Positions 25,501-37,570 of a stretch of 64,000 bases of DNA are shown piece after piece. The notes under the pieces are model-generated. The model searched no databases and was not told where the DNA came from. It saw nothing but the letters and a program-made list of their open reading frames with translations. Both the position numbers and the translations under genes were made by a program. Every line of letters begins with the position of its first letter. Within the stretch, counting starts at the first letter, position 1. Origin of the DNA: Harmothoe impar (taxonomy: Eukaryota; Annelida; Polychaeta; Phyllodocida; Polynoidae); contig OX381721.1 of assembly GCA_947462335.1 (NCBI GenBank), positions 13,343,910 through 13,407,909 of the forward strand. The letters run 5' to 3'.

Positions 25501-25930
25501 CTATTATGACTTTCCGGATATGTCGACCGTGACTCGACATGAAATACAATACATAACCCAGCTAGTTTAGTTTATTAGACTCTTATAATAATGAGAAAAA
25601 GAAATCGACAATTCTGCATGATCTTTATAGCCTACTAAATGAATACAGATACTGCAAAAACAAACATACCAGATTAATGTTTTTCAAACTCTTGCACCGT
25701 GCGCTTACCAAATATTTGGAACACATTTCTACTGGTTTAATTGGGCTTATAAAATCATGACATTTTAGATTATCTGTAGTCAAGAATTCGCTCTAAGATG
25801 GGGGAATGGGCTCATAAGGGAATGTGGGCTAATAAAATTGAATACGGTAAACACTATGATATACATTATTATATTAACCTTGTTATATTAACATATAACT
25901 AAACATGATCTTGTCGTTTTGTCTCTTCCA
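22529..25930. other. Divergent intergenic region between CTLD gene C and the sphingomyelinase gene
   Basis: The two genes start away from each other, so both promoters should lie here. I see no exon with family similarity. A non-coding first exon of the sphingomyelinase is expected, because a good 3' splice site (TCTCTTCCAG, ending 25931) lies just before its ATG. Confidence 0.4.
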
Positions 25931-25940
25931 GCACTTCACC

Positions 25941-28900
25941 ATGGTAACCCACCTGTTTCTACTGCTGTCAGCAGTTCTTCTGACAGTCTCTGCTCAGAGA
26001 CCATGTAACTCCACTACCCCGTGTCCTGATGGATATGGCTGTCATCCTTATAAAGATGTTTGTATACAGGAGCCAACAACCATCACTCACAGGCCTACCG
26101 TTTGGCTAGGTCAGTTCACATATACACCTTCCTGTACTTATGAGATGAATCAATCATTGTCAATTACTGTAAATTCTCGCATAGAAGCTGCTGCTAATAC
26201 AAGAGTCAGAACCCCAGTGTGACTTACAGGATCCTCTCAAAGTCGGGGTGAGGCTTATACAAGGGTTTTTGCTTATAATAGTTCAGTACTAGATTAGCAT
26301 TGTTTAGACCTCCTGTGCGGCTTATATGATTCTCTAATATTGGGCTTATATGCACGAATTTACAGTAATAGGGAAATCAAAACACAAAAACGTTATTCCT
26401 GCATATAATATACTAAGTTTATGCACTCCAAGCATTAGTTCTAAGAATTATCTGATGAATAGTCTTGCTTTCAGGTGACATTTGATCTGATTTGTCTTTT
26501 GTGTTATATAGAACGCTTTTAACGGCCATGTCTTCCCTTAAGGCATGGGGCAGACACAGCAGTAACAAGACTCATGGGGCTATATCCTATGACTAAAAGG
26601 GATGTATTTTAGTTAATACTTTTTATAGAAATTATGATCATATTAGGATATTAAATACCCCATATCTTCCTAGATGAGACAGAAGACCGCTGTGAACGTA
26701 AAGAGACAGACTGTGCTATCTTTGGTTTTGAGGCTGCTGGTAGTCACCCCCGAGGACGGGGAAAGAACTGGTGTGAGACTGGGAAGGTTATCCGCTGCCA
26801 GGCTCCTGCAGCACCTGCCTTCAAAAACACATCAGTCACAGAACTCAAGGTTAAACACAGAACCTACACCCACTTGATATTACTCTTGCTGATTGATACA
26901 TAACAAAATATTGATATTCTTATTCAGTGAATAGGATAGATAGCATGAGAACTGTTGTTAATGATCTATATAATATATTTCTCCATTGACTAGGTGATAA
27001 CATACAATGTGTGGGAGAGGGCATTCTGGATCACCAATGATGGGCAGAGAGAACGAACCTGTCGTATTCCCACTTGGATCATTCAGAACCACCCAGATGT
27101 GGATGTCATTGGGCTTCAGGTGTGTAGCCTTATCTATAGAATCTACTCCAAGTGATTTACAAATTTGATGAGACACACTCAAGGGAAAAGTGAATTCAGA
27201 ATAGGAATGATCTAGAAAGATTTTTATTCCAAAGTGGTTTGATTTATAAGCGGAAGAAATAAAGTCACATAGATAAAATCTCAATATAAACAATTCATCT
27301 TTTGCTCAGACATCAAAACATCCCTTCTTATATTTCATTTGTTAATCTACAGCTGTGCACCGAATCGATATATCCCCCTGCTTTTTAAAGTTACCTCTCT
27401 CTTCTACATCAGGAGGTGTTTATGGGTGGTTGCTTTGCTGACCAATTGGACATGCGTTCGCTGTTCTGTCACTATGGCTGGTGCCACTCTACTCCAACTG
27501 TGGATGCCCCAGACACTGCCCAACCTGGTGGTATGTTCCTCGTCTCGCGGTGGCCTATTATGACCCGTGATCAGCTTGTGTTTGATGAAACTAATGACAA
27601 CTCCTGGGATAACTTTGCTGCCAAAGGTGTCTCCTATGGCAAGGTTAGAGGATTATCAATTTCTCACTGATATTTTCCTACTCTTTGAAAATTAGAAAAG
27701 ACTATCTCTTGTTATCATAATTTTTTTCTGACCCACACATGTCAATGATGTGGATGAAGAAATATTAGTCTTGGGATGAACCTTGGATACTGTTGGGAAT
27801 TGATTCTGCCAATACTAATCTAACTAATGTCTCTGGATTTAAATCTGATTTCTGGGACCACCAGTTGTGCCTAACATCATTTTATTTGAGTCTTTGTAAT
27901 TTCAGAAAAAGAATTCTTATATCCTGACAGATCAATAAGAGTGTGGATGGCCAGATCCGCAACTACCATGTGATGTCAACCCATCTACAAGCAGGGGGCA
28001 GTGACTTGGTACGGGAGGCACAGGCAGAGGAGTGGGGGCGTTGGGTGAGGGAGAAGAAACTGCCAACAGAGGAGGCTGTCATATTCTGTGGAGACCTGAA
28101 CACAGACCTATATGCAAAGGAGGATTCGGTAGGATAAGCTAAACTTACATTTAGAATCCCTTATATGCAAGTTCTTACTATGTATGTATGACCTGAAGTT
28201 AGACTTTCTCACAGCATGATAAAATATATCCTAGAGTGTTTATTTAGTGATTCTATTTGCATTATCCAGCAAACTGACACTGACTGTTTCATCAACAGCT
28301 CTACACCATTACCTCTTCCCTCGGTGCTGCCATTCCTGAATTTTCTGGGTCCTTGGACTTCACATCTGATGCTAGTATCAATGATGTCAAAGATGGTGGC
28401 ACACCAAAGTGGCTTGACTATGTATGTTTTGAATGATTTGTTCATACCGATATTAAAACAAGTAAACTAGTAAAGACCAGTGAATTAGTAGGTGGTATTC
28501 CAAGCCCTAGTTTGAATTATATTAGAGGTTCTATGATTCTATATTCCTAGCCCATGATATATTAATGCATATATCAAGTTCTTTTCTCTGATTGGTCCGA
28601 TATCATATCTAAGTTTATAGACCTGATACCATAACACACGTAATTCATTCAGAGCAAGAGATATTGAAGAAAGACTTTGTGGAAAGTGTGTTAGGACTTG
28701 CTTTATTTTGTCACTAAGTGTTGAACAGTTAATAACAGGTGTATTTCTTAATGCAGGTATTGTACAGCAGAGGGAACCTGGTGCCTGTAGCAGCCACCCA
28801 GATGGCACTGTACCCTACATGGGACAGTCTGTTCCCTGCCTGTTGGTGTGAGCAGTGTGTCAGCCTCAACCCCAACTATGTGTGGCCAGATGACGACAGT

Positions 28901-28975
28901 TGTGACGAGAGTCCTCGTAATGTGCGCCACCTATCTGATCATTTCCCTGTGCTGGGATCTTTTACTTTTAAATAA
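25941..28975 (+). CDS. Secreted neutral sphingomyelinase (bacterial-type, EEP superfamily)
   Basis: Seven coding exons: 25941-26109, 26674-26849, 26994-27119, 27413-27643, 27931-28128, 28299-28421 and 28757-28975. They give 1242 nt and 413 residues. Signal peptide MVTHLFLLLSAVLLTVSAQ is followed by a small Cys-rich module and a second Cys-rich exon. The catalytic domain starts near residue 116. Metal and catalytic positions are all present: Asn120 in TYNVW, Glu158 as the first residue of exon 4 after GLQ, His252 in STHLQAG, Asp289/Asn291 in CGDLNTD, and Asp402/His403 in LSDHFPV. This pattern is that of Mg-dependent sphingomyelin phosphodiesterases, which cleave sphingomyelin to ceramide and phosphocholine. 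The signal peptide places it outside the cell or in the secretory pathway. A 3' splice site 9 bases before the ATG implies a 5' UTR intron. Substrate specificity is inferred from family motifs. Confidence 0.88.
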
Positions 28976-28976
28976 A
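28971..28976 (+). promoter_or_regulatory. AATAAA overlapping the sphingomyelinase stop codon
   Basis: The TAA stop at 28973-28975 lies inside an AATAAA hexamer. If used, the 3' UTR would be only about 15-25 bases. No other plus-strand hexamer was noticed nearby. Confidence 0.45.
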
Positions 28977-29416
28977 GATATTTATATGTTTTACTTGTGA
29001 GCTACGTATACATGCTGTTTTTCTTTGGATTTAAGCTGCAATCATCATGAAAGGCCATTTAGACATCTCTCAATCTGGGAAAAGCCCATGTTTCAATTAC
29101 AAACAAGAGTTGAATAAGGGATATTGCCAATGCTACTGTCTGAATTGTAATGGCCAGAAGAAGTGAGTGTTCAAAGTAGTGAGAGTCGGCAAATATGTGT
29201 GATAAATTTGCTTGATCTGTCTGGTCGTTGCAGCTGTTGGTGACTCTTTTGTCTGTGCCGTCCAAGGGGACCGGCAGATGAGGACAGGTGTGGTCGACCC
29301 TGTTGCTACTTTCACCAAAAAATAATACTTGGTGACTCTTTTGAAAACAAAAGTTCTAACCCGTTATATAGGAGTTCTAGTTGTGTAATCTACAGTCAAG
29401 TGTAGAAAGATCCATA
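28977..29416. other. Convergent gap between the sphingomyelinase and ODC-like genes
   Basis: The two genes point at each other, and 441 bases separate their stop codons. The gap must hold both 3' ends. I see no other element in it and no clear minus-strand AATAAA. Confidence 0.5.
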
Positions 29417-32400
29417 TCATTCATCTCTGATGACAGGGCAAACCAATACATCCCAGATGTTCTTCTTCATCACACGGCGAATTGAGGGTGTTTGGAAGCC
29501 ATTGAATGGAGCAGATATTGTCACTGTGTATGCTCCCATGTCCTCAAAGATTAGCCAATCACCAACCTTAAACAAAGTTATACAATAACTAAGTCAGGCT
29601 GATGAGGTTGTATTTTGCAGTTATATTTTCAATTTCAATTCAATTTAATAGTTAATTATACTGAGTAAACATTTTACAAATTAATGCAGATATCAACAGT
29701 CAAAATATGGATTATATCATTGGTATACAGGCAATAATTATCAAACCATAAATAGTTTCATACCTGTAGTTGTGGCAACCTGTTGCAGTAGATCACATCA
29801 ATGGGGGCACATGTTGGTCCTCTGAGGCAGTAGTCGTAGGTGTCTGAGGATGTTGGTGCTCTCTGCAATGATAGAGGATTACTCCTGTGTAACATTACTA
29901 CAGTAATTTTAGCAGCTACAACAAGAAAAGTAAAGGTGTCAACTGTGTCTCTCATGTGATTCTGGTAGAATAGAGAGTCAAACTGTTAATGACTCTGCTT
30001 TATGAATGTCAACTTGAGTTGACTCTGTGCTGTCAGTGTCAAGTCAAGTTGACCCTTGATAATAGCACTTCGACACTCCATTTTTACCAGAGTCACATGA
30101 GAGACACAGTTGACACCTTTGCTTTTCTGTGTGTACAGCTGAGTATGGGGCGAAATCACTATAAATAGTAAGCAAAATCCAAAGTGTTTGATTAATGATA
30201 CGTCTTTATATTGATCAATGAACCTAGATAGCTTGAGTCAAGTACACCCTTTTGTATTAAAAATTGCTTATTTTAAGTGTAAATATTGTTAAATTCGAAT
30301 TTTAGAAAAACACTGTGGAATTTAGCCCCCCCCCCCCAAATGATACCATGTCGCCCAACAAATGATCTCTCGCCGTAGCTGTATCTTGCATGCGATGTGT
30401 GATAAGCAGCTTTTTCCGAGCCTGGTAAGTGTTTAGGTACACATTAGGAGCTAAGTACTGCAGTTTTACTAAATCTACTGTGGCTTCACAATAACTTCAA
30501 CTGTGTACCTACAACATGCAAAAAAATACAACCAACTATTTACAGTAATGGTGGGGTGAAATATCACCCACACAATAATTATATCACCAAAATAAATCAC
30601 AGCCAGTTATCCCCCTGCATCAATTACTATATCTGTGAAAATAATTAGTATGAAGATTTTTTCTTGATTGAAAATAATGAAACTGACTGTACTTACGAGT
30701 GCAAGTGATGGATAATATGTTAAATTCCCACAAGATGCCTGTGCAATGCTACGATTGACAAAACCAAATGCGGATGCAGATATCCAAAACTCAGAAGCCT
30801 CTGGTTGTTCATCTGAATTCACCAATCCCTTTCCTAGATAATGGAAATAGAGAGCATGTCCCAGAATGTAAAGGGCAGCTTATATTGTATTGAACATTGT
30901 TGAAAGATAGTGTGTACACTAGTTGTTAATATCAGTGTTATGTTACATATCTGTTTGTGTTTTAGGCAAAGATCTTTACAGTATGATAATGTGTATAGAC
31001 AATATAAGAAATGCATTATGACCTCACTGACTCACTATCTCTTCTCCCTATGATGCTTGTTGCCATTGTCAATCCAGATTCCACAAAGTACCGTCCTGGC
31101 TCTGAGATCACGCTGGTGCTAGGGAAGTGCTGTTTGATGTAGTTGCTAATTATGGTGCCCATCTTTAAGTAAATCAATTATCCATATGTATACAGTGTTG
31201 TCAAGTTGATCGTATTAAAAAAGAAAGAAGACAAATGATCTGTTTCCATCTTTTGTCATATGTTAGATGAACTATATGTGTTTAATCACACCAATTTATG
31301 CTAGTTAATTTATTTTAAGTAAATCTCTTCATGGTTAAACACAAACTGCTGATAATAAGTGTGAACTCTTACAGAGATACAATAGTATTTAGTGATGTCA
31401 TGTTGACAAATCATAACTACCAATAGCATTTCTTCATCTATCCCATTTCTTCCATAGTAACCACCTCCAATATCAAGTGTGTTCATTTGGATACCTTCTC
31501 GTGCAGCTAAGTCAAAAACTTCTTTAGCATTGCTCATCTCAACAAGAAAGCTCTCTGGACTACTGATGCCACTACCAACATGGAAACTAAGAAAACAAAA
31601 CAATATAATATATAAATGGTGAGGTATAGTGTTAAGAATAAAACAAGGAAGATTTGTGAAGCCAACCTAAAGAAACAGAGATAGTAGGAAAGGGTTTTTT
31701 GCTGCATATGTAGCATGAATAATTATGACATCTTTAGCAGCAGTGGTGTTAAAGTGGTAAAGTCCCAAACATTGGATGTACTGACTTTAACAATGGCTAC
31801 TTACCTGACACCAAGCAGTGACAGATCCAACAGCTTCACAGTTTTTATCAGATCTGGCACCTCATCCATATGGCATCCAAATACATCCCGGAAATTATGT
31901 TCTGTCTTTGCTTTACTTGTAGGACATATTCGTAGAAGAAGTCTACAAAAGACAAACCTCTGGATATCAAGCTAGAATTGAAGAGTGGCAAAACTGACCA
32001 TTCATTAACACCAAATGATTTAACCATTCTAACCACTATCAATGCTTTGCCCTGCTATTTGCCATCCTGGCATTCATGATGCAACTGTACTATTTCTTAT
32101 GATGCATGGTAGTACATGTACTACAAAGAGACATTTTACAATATGTAATACTGGCCTGGCCCGAGGGTAGAATTCCTTGATCTTGTCAAGCTCATTCTTA
32201 GAGTCAAAAGTCATGAGAGACACACCCTTGTCCGCAGCATATACCAGGTGTGATGGAAGCTTGACTGTGTTAGAAAACACAATGTTGTCAGGCTCCACCC
32301 CCACCTTCTGTGCCAGCTCTATCTCACTCTAGACAGGAATAACAGAACATTGTAATATCTGAACTGCATGTATACAAAAAGAAACTCAATGTCTAAGTGT

Positions 32401-34436
32401 ATAAAAATACACAGAAAAGTAAAGGTGGCAATTGTGTCTCTCACATGGCTCTGTTAGAAATGGTGTGTTGAACAGCTATTGTCTCTGCTTATAAAAAGGG
32501 TCAACTTGGGTTGACATTGGTAGTACAGAATCAACTCAAGTTGAACCTTCATATAAGCCATATGAGTCATTATTGGTTCTGACTTCAATTTTAACATGGG
32601 AGACAGTTGATATTAGCTTCTCTGTGAAGAATGTGAGAAGGTCAGAGTTTGGAGGTTTATGATGAGAGTACTTTTTATTTAAGCACAGATGATGTCAAAA
32701 CTAATCACCTTACTCGCACAATCAAAGCCTGCTCCAAGTTCATTTAGCAGCTTGATAACCACAGGGTCATCGTATGCCTTTATAGCTGAAAGGAGAGATC
32801 AATACAGTCATGTAATAATTATGAGTTTGGAGTTTTGATATATTATTTTTATAATCAGTATGAATTCCATAATACTGATCTCTCTCTATATACCTATATA
32901 TACACATCATGAAGATGTCCCATCCATGCATTGGAGTGGAGTAGTCAATATCGAAAGTAAATACTTTCTGGCCTTCATCCAGATGCTTAGTGATAAAGAT
33001 TACATATTATGCACTTTTGTTTACAGATAGATACCGTGTAGACAGTGTAATAATGAATTTGTCTTTCTATACATGGTCAATAAGAGCAGAACACAGTGGT
33101 TTCATGCTGTTACAACCTTGCAATCACAACACAAAATTATATGATCAGGATTAAATTCCCTTCCCATTATATAAAAATGATATAATCTCACAAGGTAAGT
33201 TATTCATTTACGTCACCTTTTACAGTAGTACAGTACTGGATAATTAGATACAATATGCTCATGCTAAAAGGATGGACTCACAAGAATAAAATAGAAGTGT
33301 AATATTCTTGCTGTATATAAGGAGAGACAAGGTGCAGTGCATGCATCACCTGCTTTTTGGGACAGTAGGGTCGACACACTAAAGGTTGGGTGGTGTATAA
33401 CCCCATACATATAAAGGTATGGGTTCAAGCTGCCAAAACCTTACTGCGTAAACATATTTTGACCGTGCCCAGTGGGGGGAAAGGGTGACAAACCATAGCA
33501 CTTCTTTATTGTAGGACTGGCCTGTGCTGGCTATTTTTGTGCTGTGAGACTATCCCACTCTAACACCCCTTGATATAGAGTATATAATATATGCAGTGTT
33601 TTCTACTTGTAATTCTGAATGGGGATTTAAATCATATCGTCAGTTCTGGCCATCCTATTCCCAGCTTCAAGAGATACACCATCACCGTTAGACATTTTAA
33701 ACTTAAGACTATGGAGCTGTCCTAAGTGTCTCTCTTTTAATCCAGCAAGTTGGGATATTTATGTAAGGCAGTGGTTGAGCTTCTACTGTACATATTTCCA
33801 TACAAACTTACTCTCTTAAAGTCCAATATTTTGCATTATCTGGACTTTGTTTCTAAGATCCATAGTCTCACAGCCAATTCAAAGGTTAGGGCAATCAACG
33901 TGTGGTGTATTCATTTGTTTAAATTAAAGAATAGAGCAGACCCCCTCCAAAGAATACAGGCAAGAAGTGTATTAAACTCAGGCTTCTAATATATTCTTCT
34001 GTTTATAGGATAAGATGTATACATATTTTATATTATATCTTTTCAATTATGCATCCTTAAGAGAATGTTTGCTATTGAGAAGTAATCCCATAATGGAGGC
34101 CTTGACCTACCATAGAAAGGTTGGACTGCTGGAAATGCTTTCTTCCACAACTGGAAGCGCTCCACCACAGATCCGACATCAAATACGCAGAATGGTTCAT
34201 CCATCTTTTCCCCCTGAAATACATTGAAGTCTGTTTAGAAAATACTATTTTAGTAAGATAATCATGATTGTCAATTAGTGAGATGATGTGAATATGCGCA
34301 CAGTTTGATGTACTTGACACATGTTGAATAAACCAGTGCTAAAGATTTCCTGAAAAATATTCCCACGAACCTTCGCTTGTTTCACCATGTTCAGCATCTC
34401 AGTCTTCACTTCATCCTCTATGATATCAATTCCCAT
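29417..34436 (-). CDS. Ornithine decarboxylase-like PLP enzyme (fold type III) with altered substrate pocket
   Basis: Coding exons: 34453-34371 (an in-frame ATG at 34436-34434 is taken as the start), 34213-34111, 32785-32709, 32328-32156, 31942-31805, 31586-31421, 31162-31036, 30833-30697, 29862-29764 and 29566-29417. From that ATG there are 411 residues; animal ODCs have about 450-460, so an upstream start is possible. Kept motifs: PLP lysine K59 in PFYAIK, GFDCASK, LMTFDS, SFHVGSG (H188), [15 protein letters not shown] (E262), GPTC (C347) and FEDMGAY. Changed: the NDGVYGSFN region reads SASAFGFVN, so the ornithine-binding Asp is missing, and the Asp after GPTC is Ala (GPTCAP). It could be a decarboxylase with another substrate, or a regulatory antizyme-inhibitor-like protein, although unlike typical antizyme inhibitors the lysine and cysteine remain. 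One intron uses a GC donor. Confidence 0.85.
29921..30132. mobile_element. Palindromic MITE in an ODC-like gene intron, copy 1
   Basis: Terminal inverted repeats of about 45 bases: AGAAAAGTAAAGGTGTCAAC on the left and GTTGACACCTTTGCTTTTCT on the right. Inner sub-palindromes contain GTCAACTTGAGTTGAC. A second copy is at 32409-32626 in another intron of the same gene. Confidence 0.75.
32150..32156 (-). promoter_or_regulatory. Probable non-canonical GC 5' splice site in the ODC-like gene
   Basis: Exon 32328-32156 ends ...CGGGCCAG and is followed by GCCAGT. Splicing there to 31942 joins PRAR to LLLRI exactly as in ODC (PKAK-LVLRI). The nearest GT, four bases on, would break the frame. The inferred intron is GC-AG. 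Confidence 0.6.
32409..32626. mobile_element. Palindromic MITE in an ODC-like gene intron, copy 2
   Basis: Same family as 29921-30132, with ACACAGAAAAGTAAAGGTGG at the left and a worn inverse at the right (GAGACAGTTGATATTAGCTT). The core holds GTCAACTTGGGTTGAC. It is more diverged than copy 1. Confidence 0.65.
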
Positions 34437-35827
34437 GTCCTTTGCATCAGAGTCTAACATGAGAAGAAACAACTAAAGCATTGCCATCACAACATCTAGA
34501 ATATTTCTATAGTTTGCATGGCATATAGGGGTGAACCCACTGATGTTAATCTGTCGGATCAGACAAGATTTGTCCATAGGTTTAATATTGTGAATATTCG
34601 TCTGATTTGACGGATTTGTGTCAGTGGATTCACCCTTTATATAAGGCCACTCAAAAGAATATATTTGTTTCTCATAGCCGCACACGTCACCAAAATTGTG
34701 TATTGGAGATTTCTTTGGGGTTTTGCATGCTTTACGGGACACTTGATAATATGGACATATTTGGTATCAAAATTCAAGCTTTTAGTGCCGGGAATAAAAC
34801 TGGTAGGGGGAAATATGCATATTCACAATTTTGTAGACCCATTTTAATTTCTTTTGGAGTGGCCTGAGGGCAGTTTAAATCAGAAACTACTACAATAACA
34901 ACATCTCACCTGCATGTAATGCACCATCTGAAGGCCATGAAAAGATATTTCGGTGAGATGTGGAAGACATCAGGGCCAAAATTGTGTTGTACTGCAAGTG
35001 TCAAACGATCCCCTATTATACAATGTACCTTTATTTCAAGAGAGGTGGTCGCTTGTACTAGTTCTCAGAAAATGATTTGACAATGATAAACTATACTAGA
35101 CCTTACATTTAGTTGTGATCTTAGCTTTATACAAACTGTGCCATATTAGTTTGTTACACTGGTATTGTAACATCATGAACAAGTTTAAATACGAGCCTCT
35201 CTAAGAAGCACATTATGTTAAATTAAAGCAATGTCAAGCAGAGTGTTTCTCCATGCTGGGACATTTTAATGCCAACATGCATGTTGACCCCCACAAATGA
35301 ATAAAGACAATCTTGTTCTAAAAGTATGAAAGATGTCATATAATAGTTAATGTGAAGGGGTTTCTGAACTCCCTCTCTTGGGTGGGTTTCTGGAACATTT
35401 ACAATGACAGTTGGTGCCATGGCCGGGGGCTCAGGCAGCCCTCTGTGTCATATCAGAACTGTCCAGGAATTCAACCAACAATGTTAGCCCCAAGTGTGCT
35501 CTTTTTGGTGGGCTTTATAACAGACAGGGAAGCTACTTTTTCCTGACTGGTGACTCACTTGTGTTCAAAGTGTGTATTCTTTCTGTAGAATGTATAGTTA
35601 TTAATCGTAATTTACTGTGTCTGGTTTTGACTCCACATATATTTACTCTAGCCACTTTGAGACCTTTCTCCCCAAGCCTCCTTCCCACTTAGGGTTACTC
35701 CCTCTGGCCATCTGACGAGGTCTGAATTATCATATAAATAATCTCTAGATACTCCCAGACCCCCTCCCGTTTTAATAGAGTATGGATCATAGAAAATGGG
35801 CCGATCATTTGATGCACTATGACTTAC

Positions 35828-35867
35828 CTTGGTCCGAAGCTGCAGGTCGTCTGGAGTTATTCTGAAC
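35828..35867 (-). other. Candidate 5' exon of the ODC-like gene
   Basis: A 40-base block with a good 3' splice site before it (TGTGTTGCAG) and a good donor after it (AAG|GTAAGT). It would splice to exon 34453 in phase 1 with an open frame, giving a longer N-terminus, but it has no ATG. It may be 5' UTR, or coding with a start further upstream. The true first exon is not identified. Confidence 0.4.
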
Positions 35868-36368
35868 CTGCAACACAGGGCTGATTCCAGTATTTATCAG
35901 ATTTCTAGTTGTACGGTGGACTAGTTACTCAGTGTCTATATCCAAGTAGAAGTGGTGTCATGAGAGGTGTGGAACTACCCCGATAATGCATGAGCAGTCA
36001 TCCAGTACAATATAGCATGTTACCAATGTCATTATCCCTAGACTGCCTTAAAATCGGGTAATGGGTTGTGGCCCTCATCCCAGGTAACCATAAATAAGTT
36101 GATTAAATCATGGGCAACCCGTTACTGTTATAACGAAAAAGGACAAAATATAACCTAGTGGAATCTCAAACAATCTTAAGATGATTATACTCCTTTCCCT
36201 CGAAAATCATCAAGGGCTCGCGCTGGTCCGTGTCTAGGGCCAAAAGTTCCCTTGAAATCGTGATCAGACATGGTATCCAAATGTGGGAGAGTACATAGTT
36301 AAGTGTACAGTGAAAGTCGTCTGGACATCCAACTGTGTGAGACAGACAACATTGTACAGGTATTGCAA

Positions 36369-37108
36369 CCCAGTGGGCAAACTTCAGTTGAGTCAATGTT
36401 GATTCAATGTGTGTGGTGACATGATATCAACAGTTGATGCAGGGTTGTCATTTGGTTGATACTGATGAGGTCATCAACATTGATCATTTAACAGTGATTC
36501 AACATAGATATGGCAATTGTGAGTCAACAACGAATAAACATTATAGATGATGATTTACATTGACTGCTGATGCATAATTTGAGATTCAATATATTATTGT
36601 CCATGGTAGGGGTAGATGAATGACCTCTGATGATCACACTAAGGGGCGTTCCTATCCATTTCAAAGTGACCTGGCCAGGACTGAGGCTTTATCTATTATT
36701 CTTAGCAACATAAAGGGTGTCTTACTGAAACCATGCATGTATTCTTGTCATTTAATACCGAATGTCAACCAAATGCACATACCACAGTTGTCAATGAGAA
36801 TGAATGACATTTTGATCAATAATTATTGTATACATTGATAAGAAAATAAGAGCTTACAATTGGGAAAATAGATGTAGCATGTACATAGAAATGCTAAGAA
36901 GTAGGTTGTCGGTTCCTAGTGGGAAAGGTGGGAAACGCATGGTTGATTCAAGGTTGATGTCCAAAACATTGCATCAATGATGAAACAGGTGTTGGTTGAC
37001 AATGTTGAAATAATAACATTGCATAAAATGTTGAAAACAGGTTGATCTATCTTGTAACCCTATATCAACCAGTTGTCAACGTTGAATCAATGTTTTGTGC
37101 CTACTGGG
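36369..37108. mobile_element. Non-autonomous DNA element with CCCAGT ends
   Basis: It begins CCCAGTGGGCAAACTTCAGT and ends with the inverse of CCCAGTAGGCACAAAACATT. The arms continue as repeated GTTGATTCAA/TTGAATCAAC words. The body is full of ATTGA/TCAAC words and has no open frame. Length is about 740 bp. Confidence 0.65.
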
Positions 37109-37430
37109 CATGACCCTTCCCTATGTGTGAAGTTGGCAGACAATCGGACTTGTATTGGTCCAAAGAGCGTCTCTTGGCAACACCTAGTGGGTCCGCCACC
37201 TGGTGGTAAATGGTAACAAATGGTTAATGCTTTCCGGACAAAAGAGAATACTAATCAAATTAACATGAAACATCAGATGGCGCTTGTTTTATCGGGGGAA
37301 AGGCACTCTCTATATTTTCTATAGCCACCATGTGTAAACATCGGCCCAAATTTTGTACCCTAATCAAGGGAATTTACCCTTTCATGGTAAATTCACCAAA
37401 TTACTCTAATGATAGAAAAATGTAAGTTAT

Positions 37431-37570
37431 CCCAGTAAACAAAAAACGTTATACGATATTTTACTACGTTATATAACCTTTCTCTAAGGCTCCTTACTAT
37501 GTCATAACGTTATAATATAACGTTTTAAAACGTTATTTTGACGTAAAATAACGTTTGTTTGTTAGCTGGG
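37431..37570 (+). mobile_element. CCCAG-ended MITE, complete copy
   Basis: A 140-bp element with ends CCCAGTAAACAAAAAACGTT and AACGTTTGTTTGTTAGCTGGG (inverted match with mismatches) and internal CTCTAAGGCTCCTTACTA. Related copies are at 17623-17754 and 1172-1215. Confidence 0.75.
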
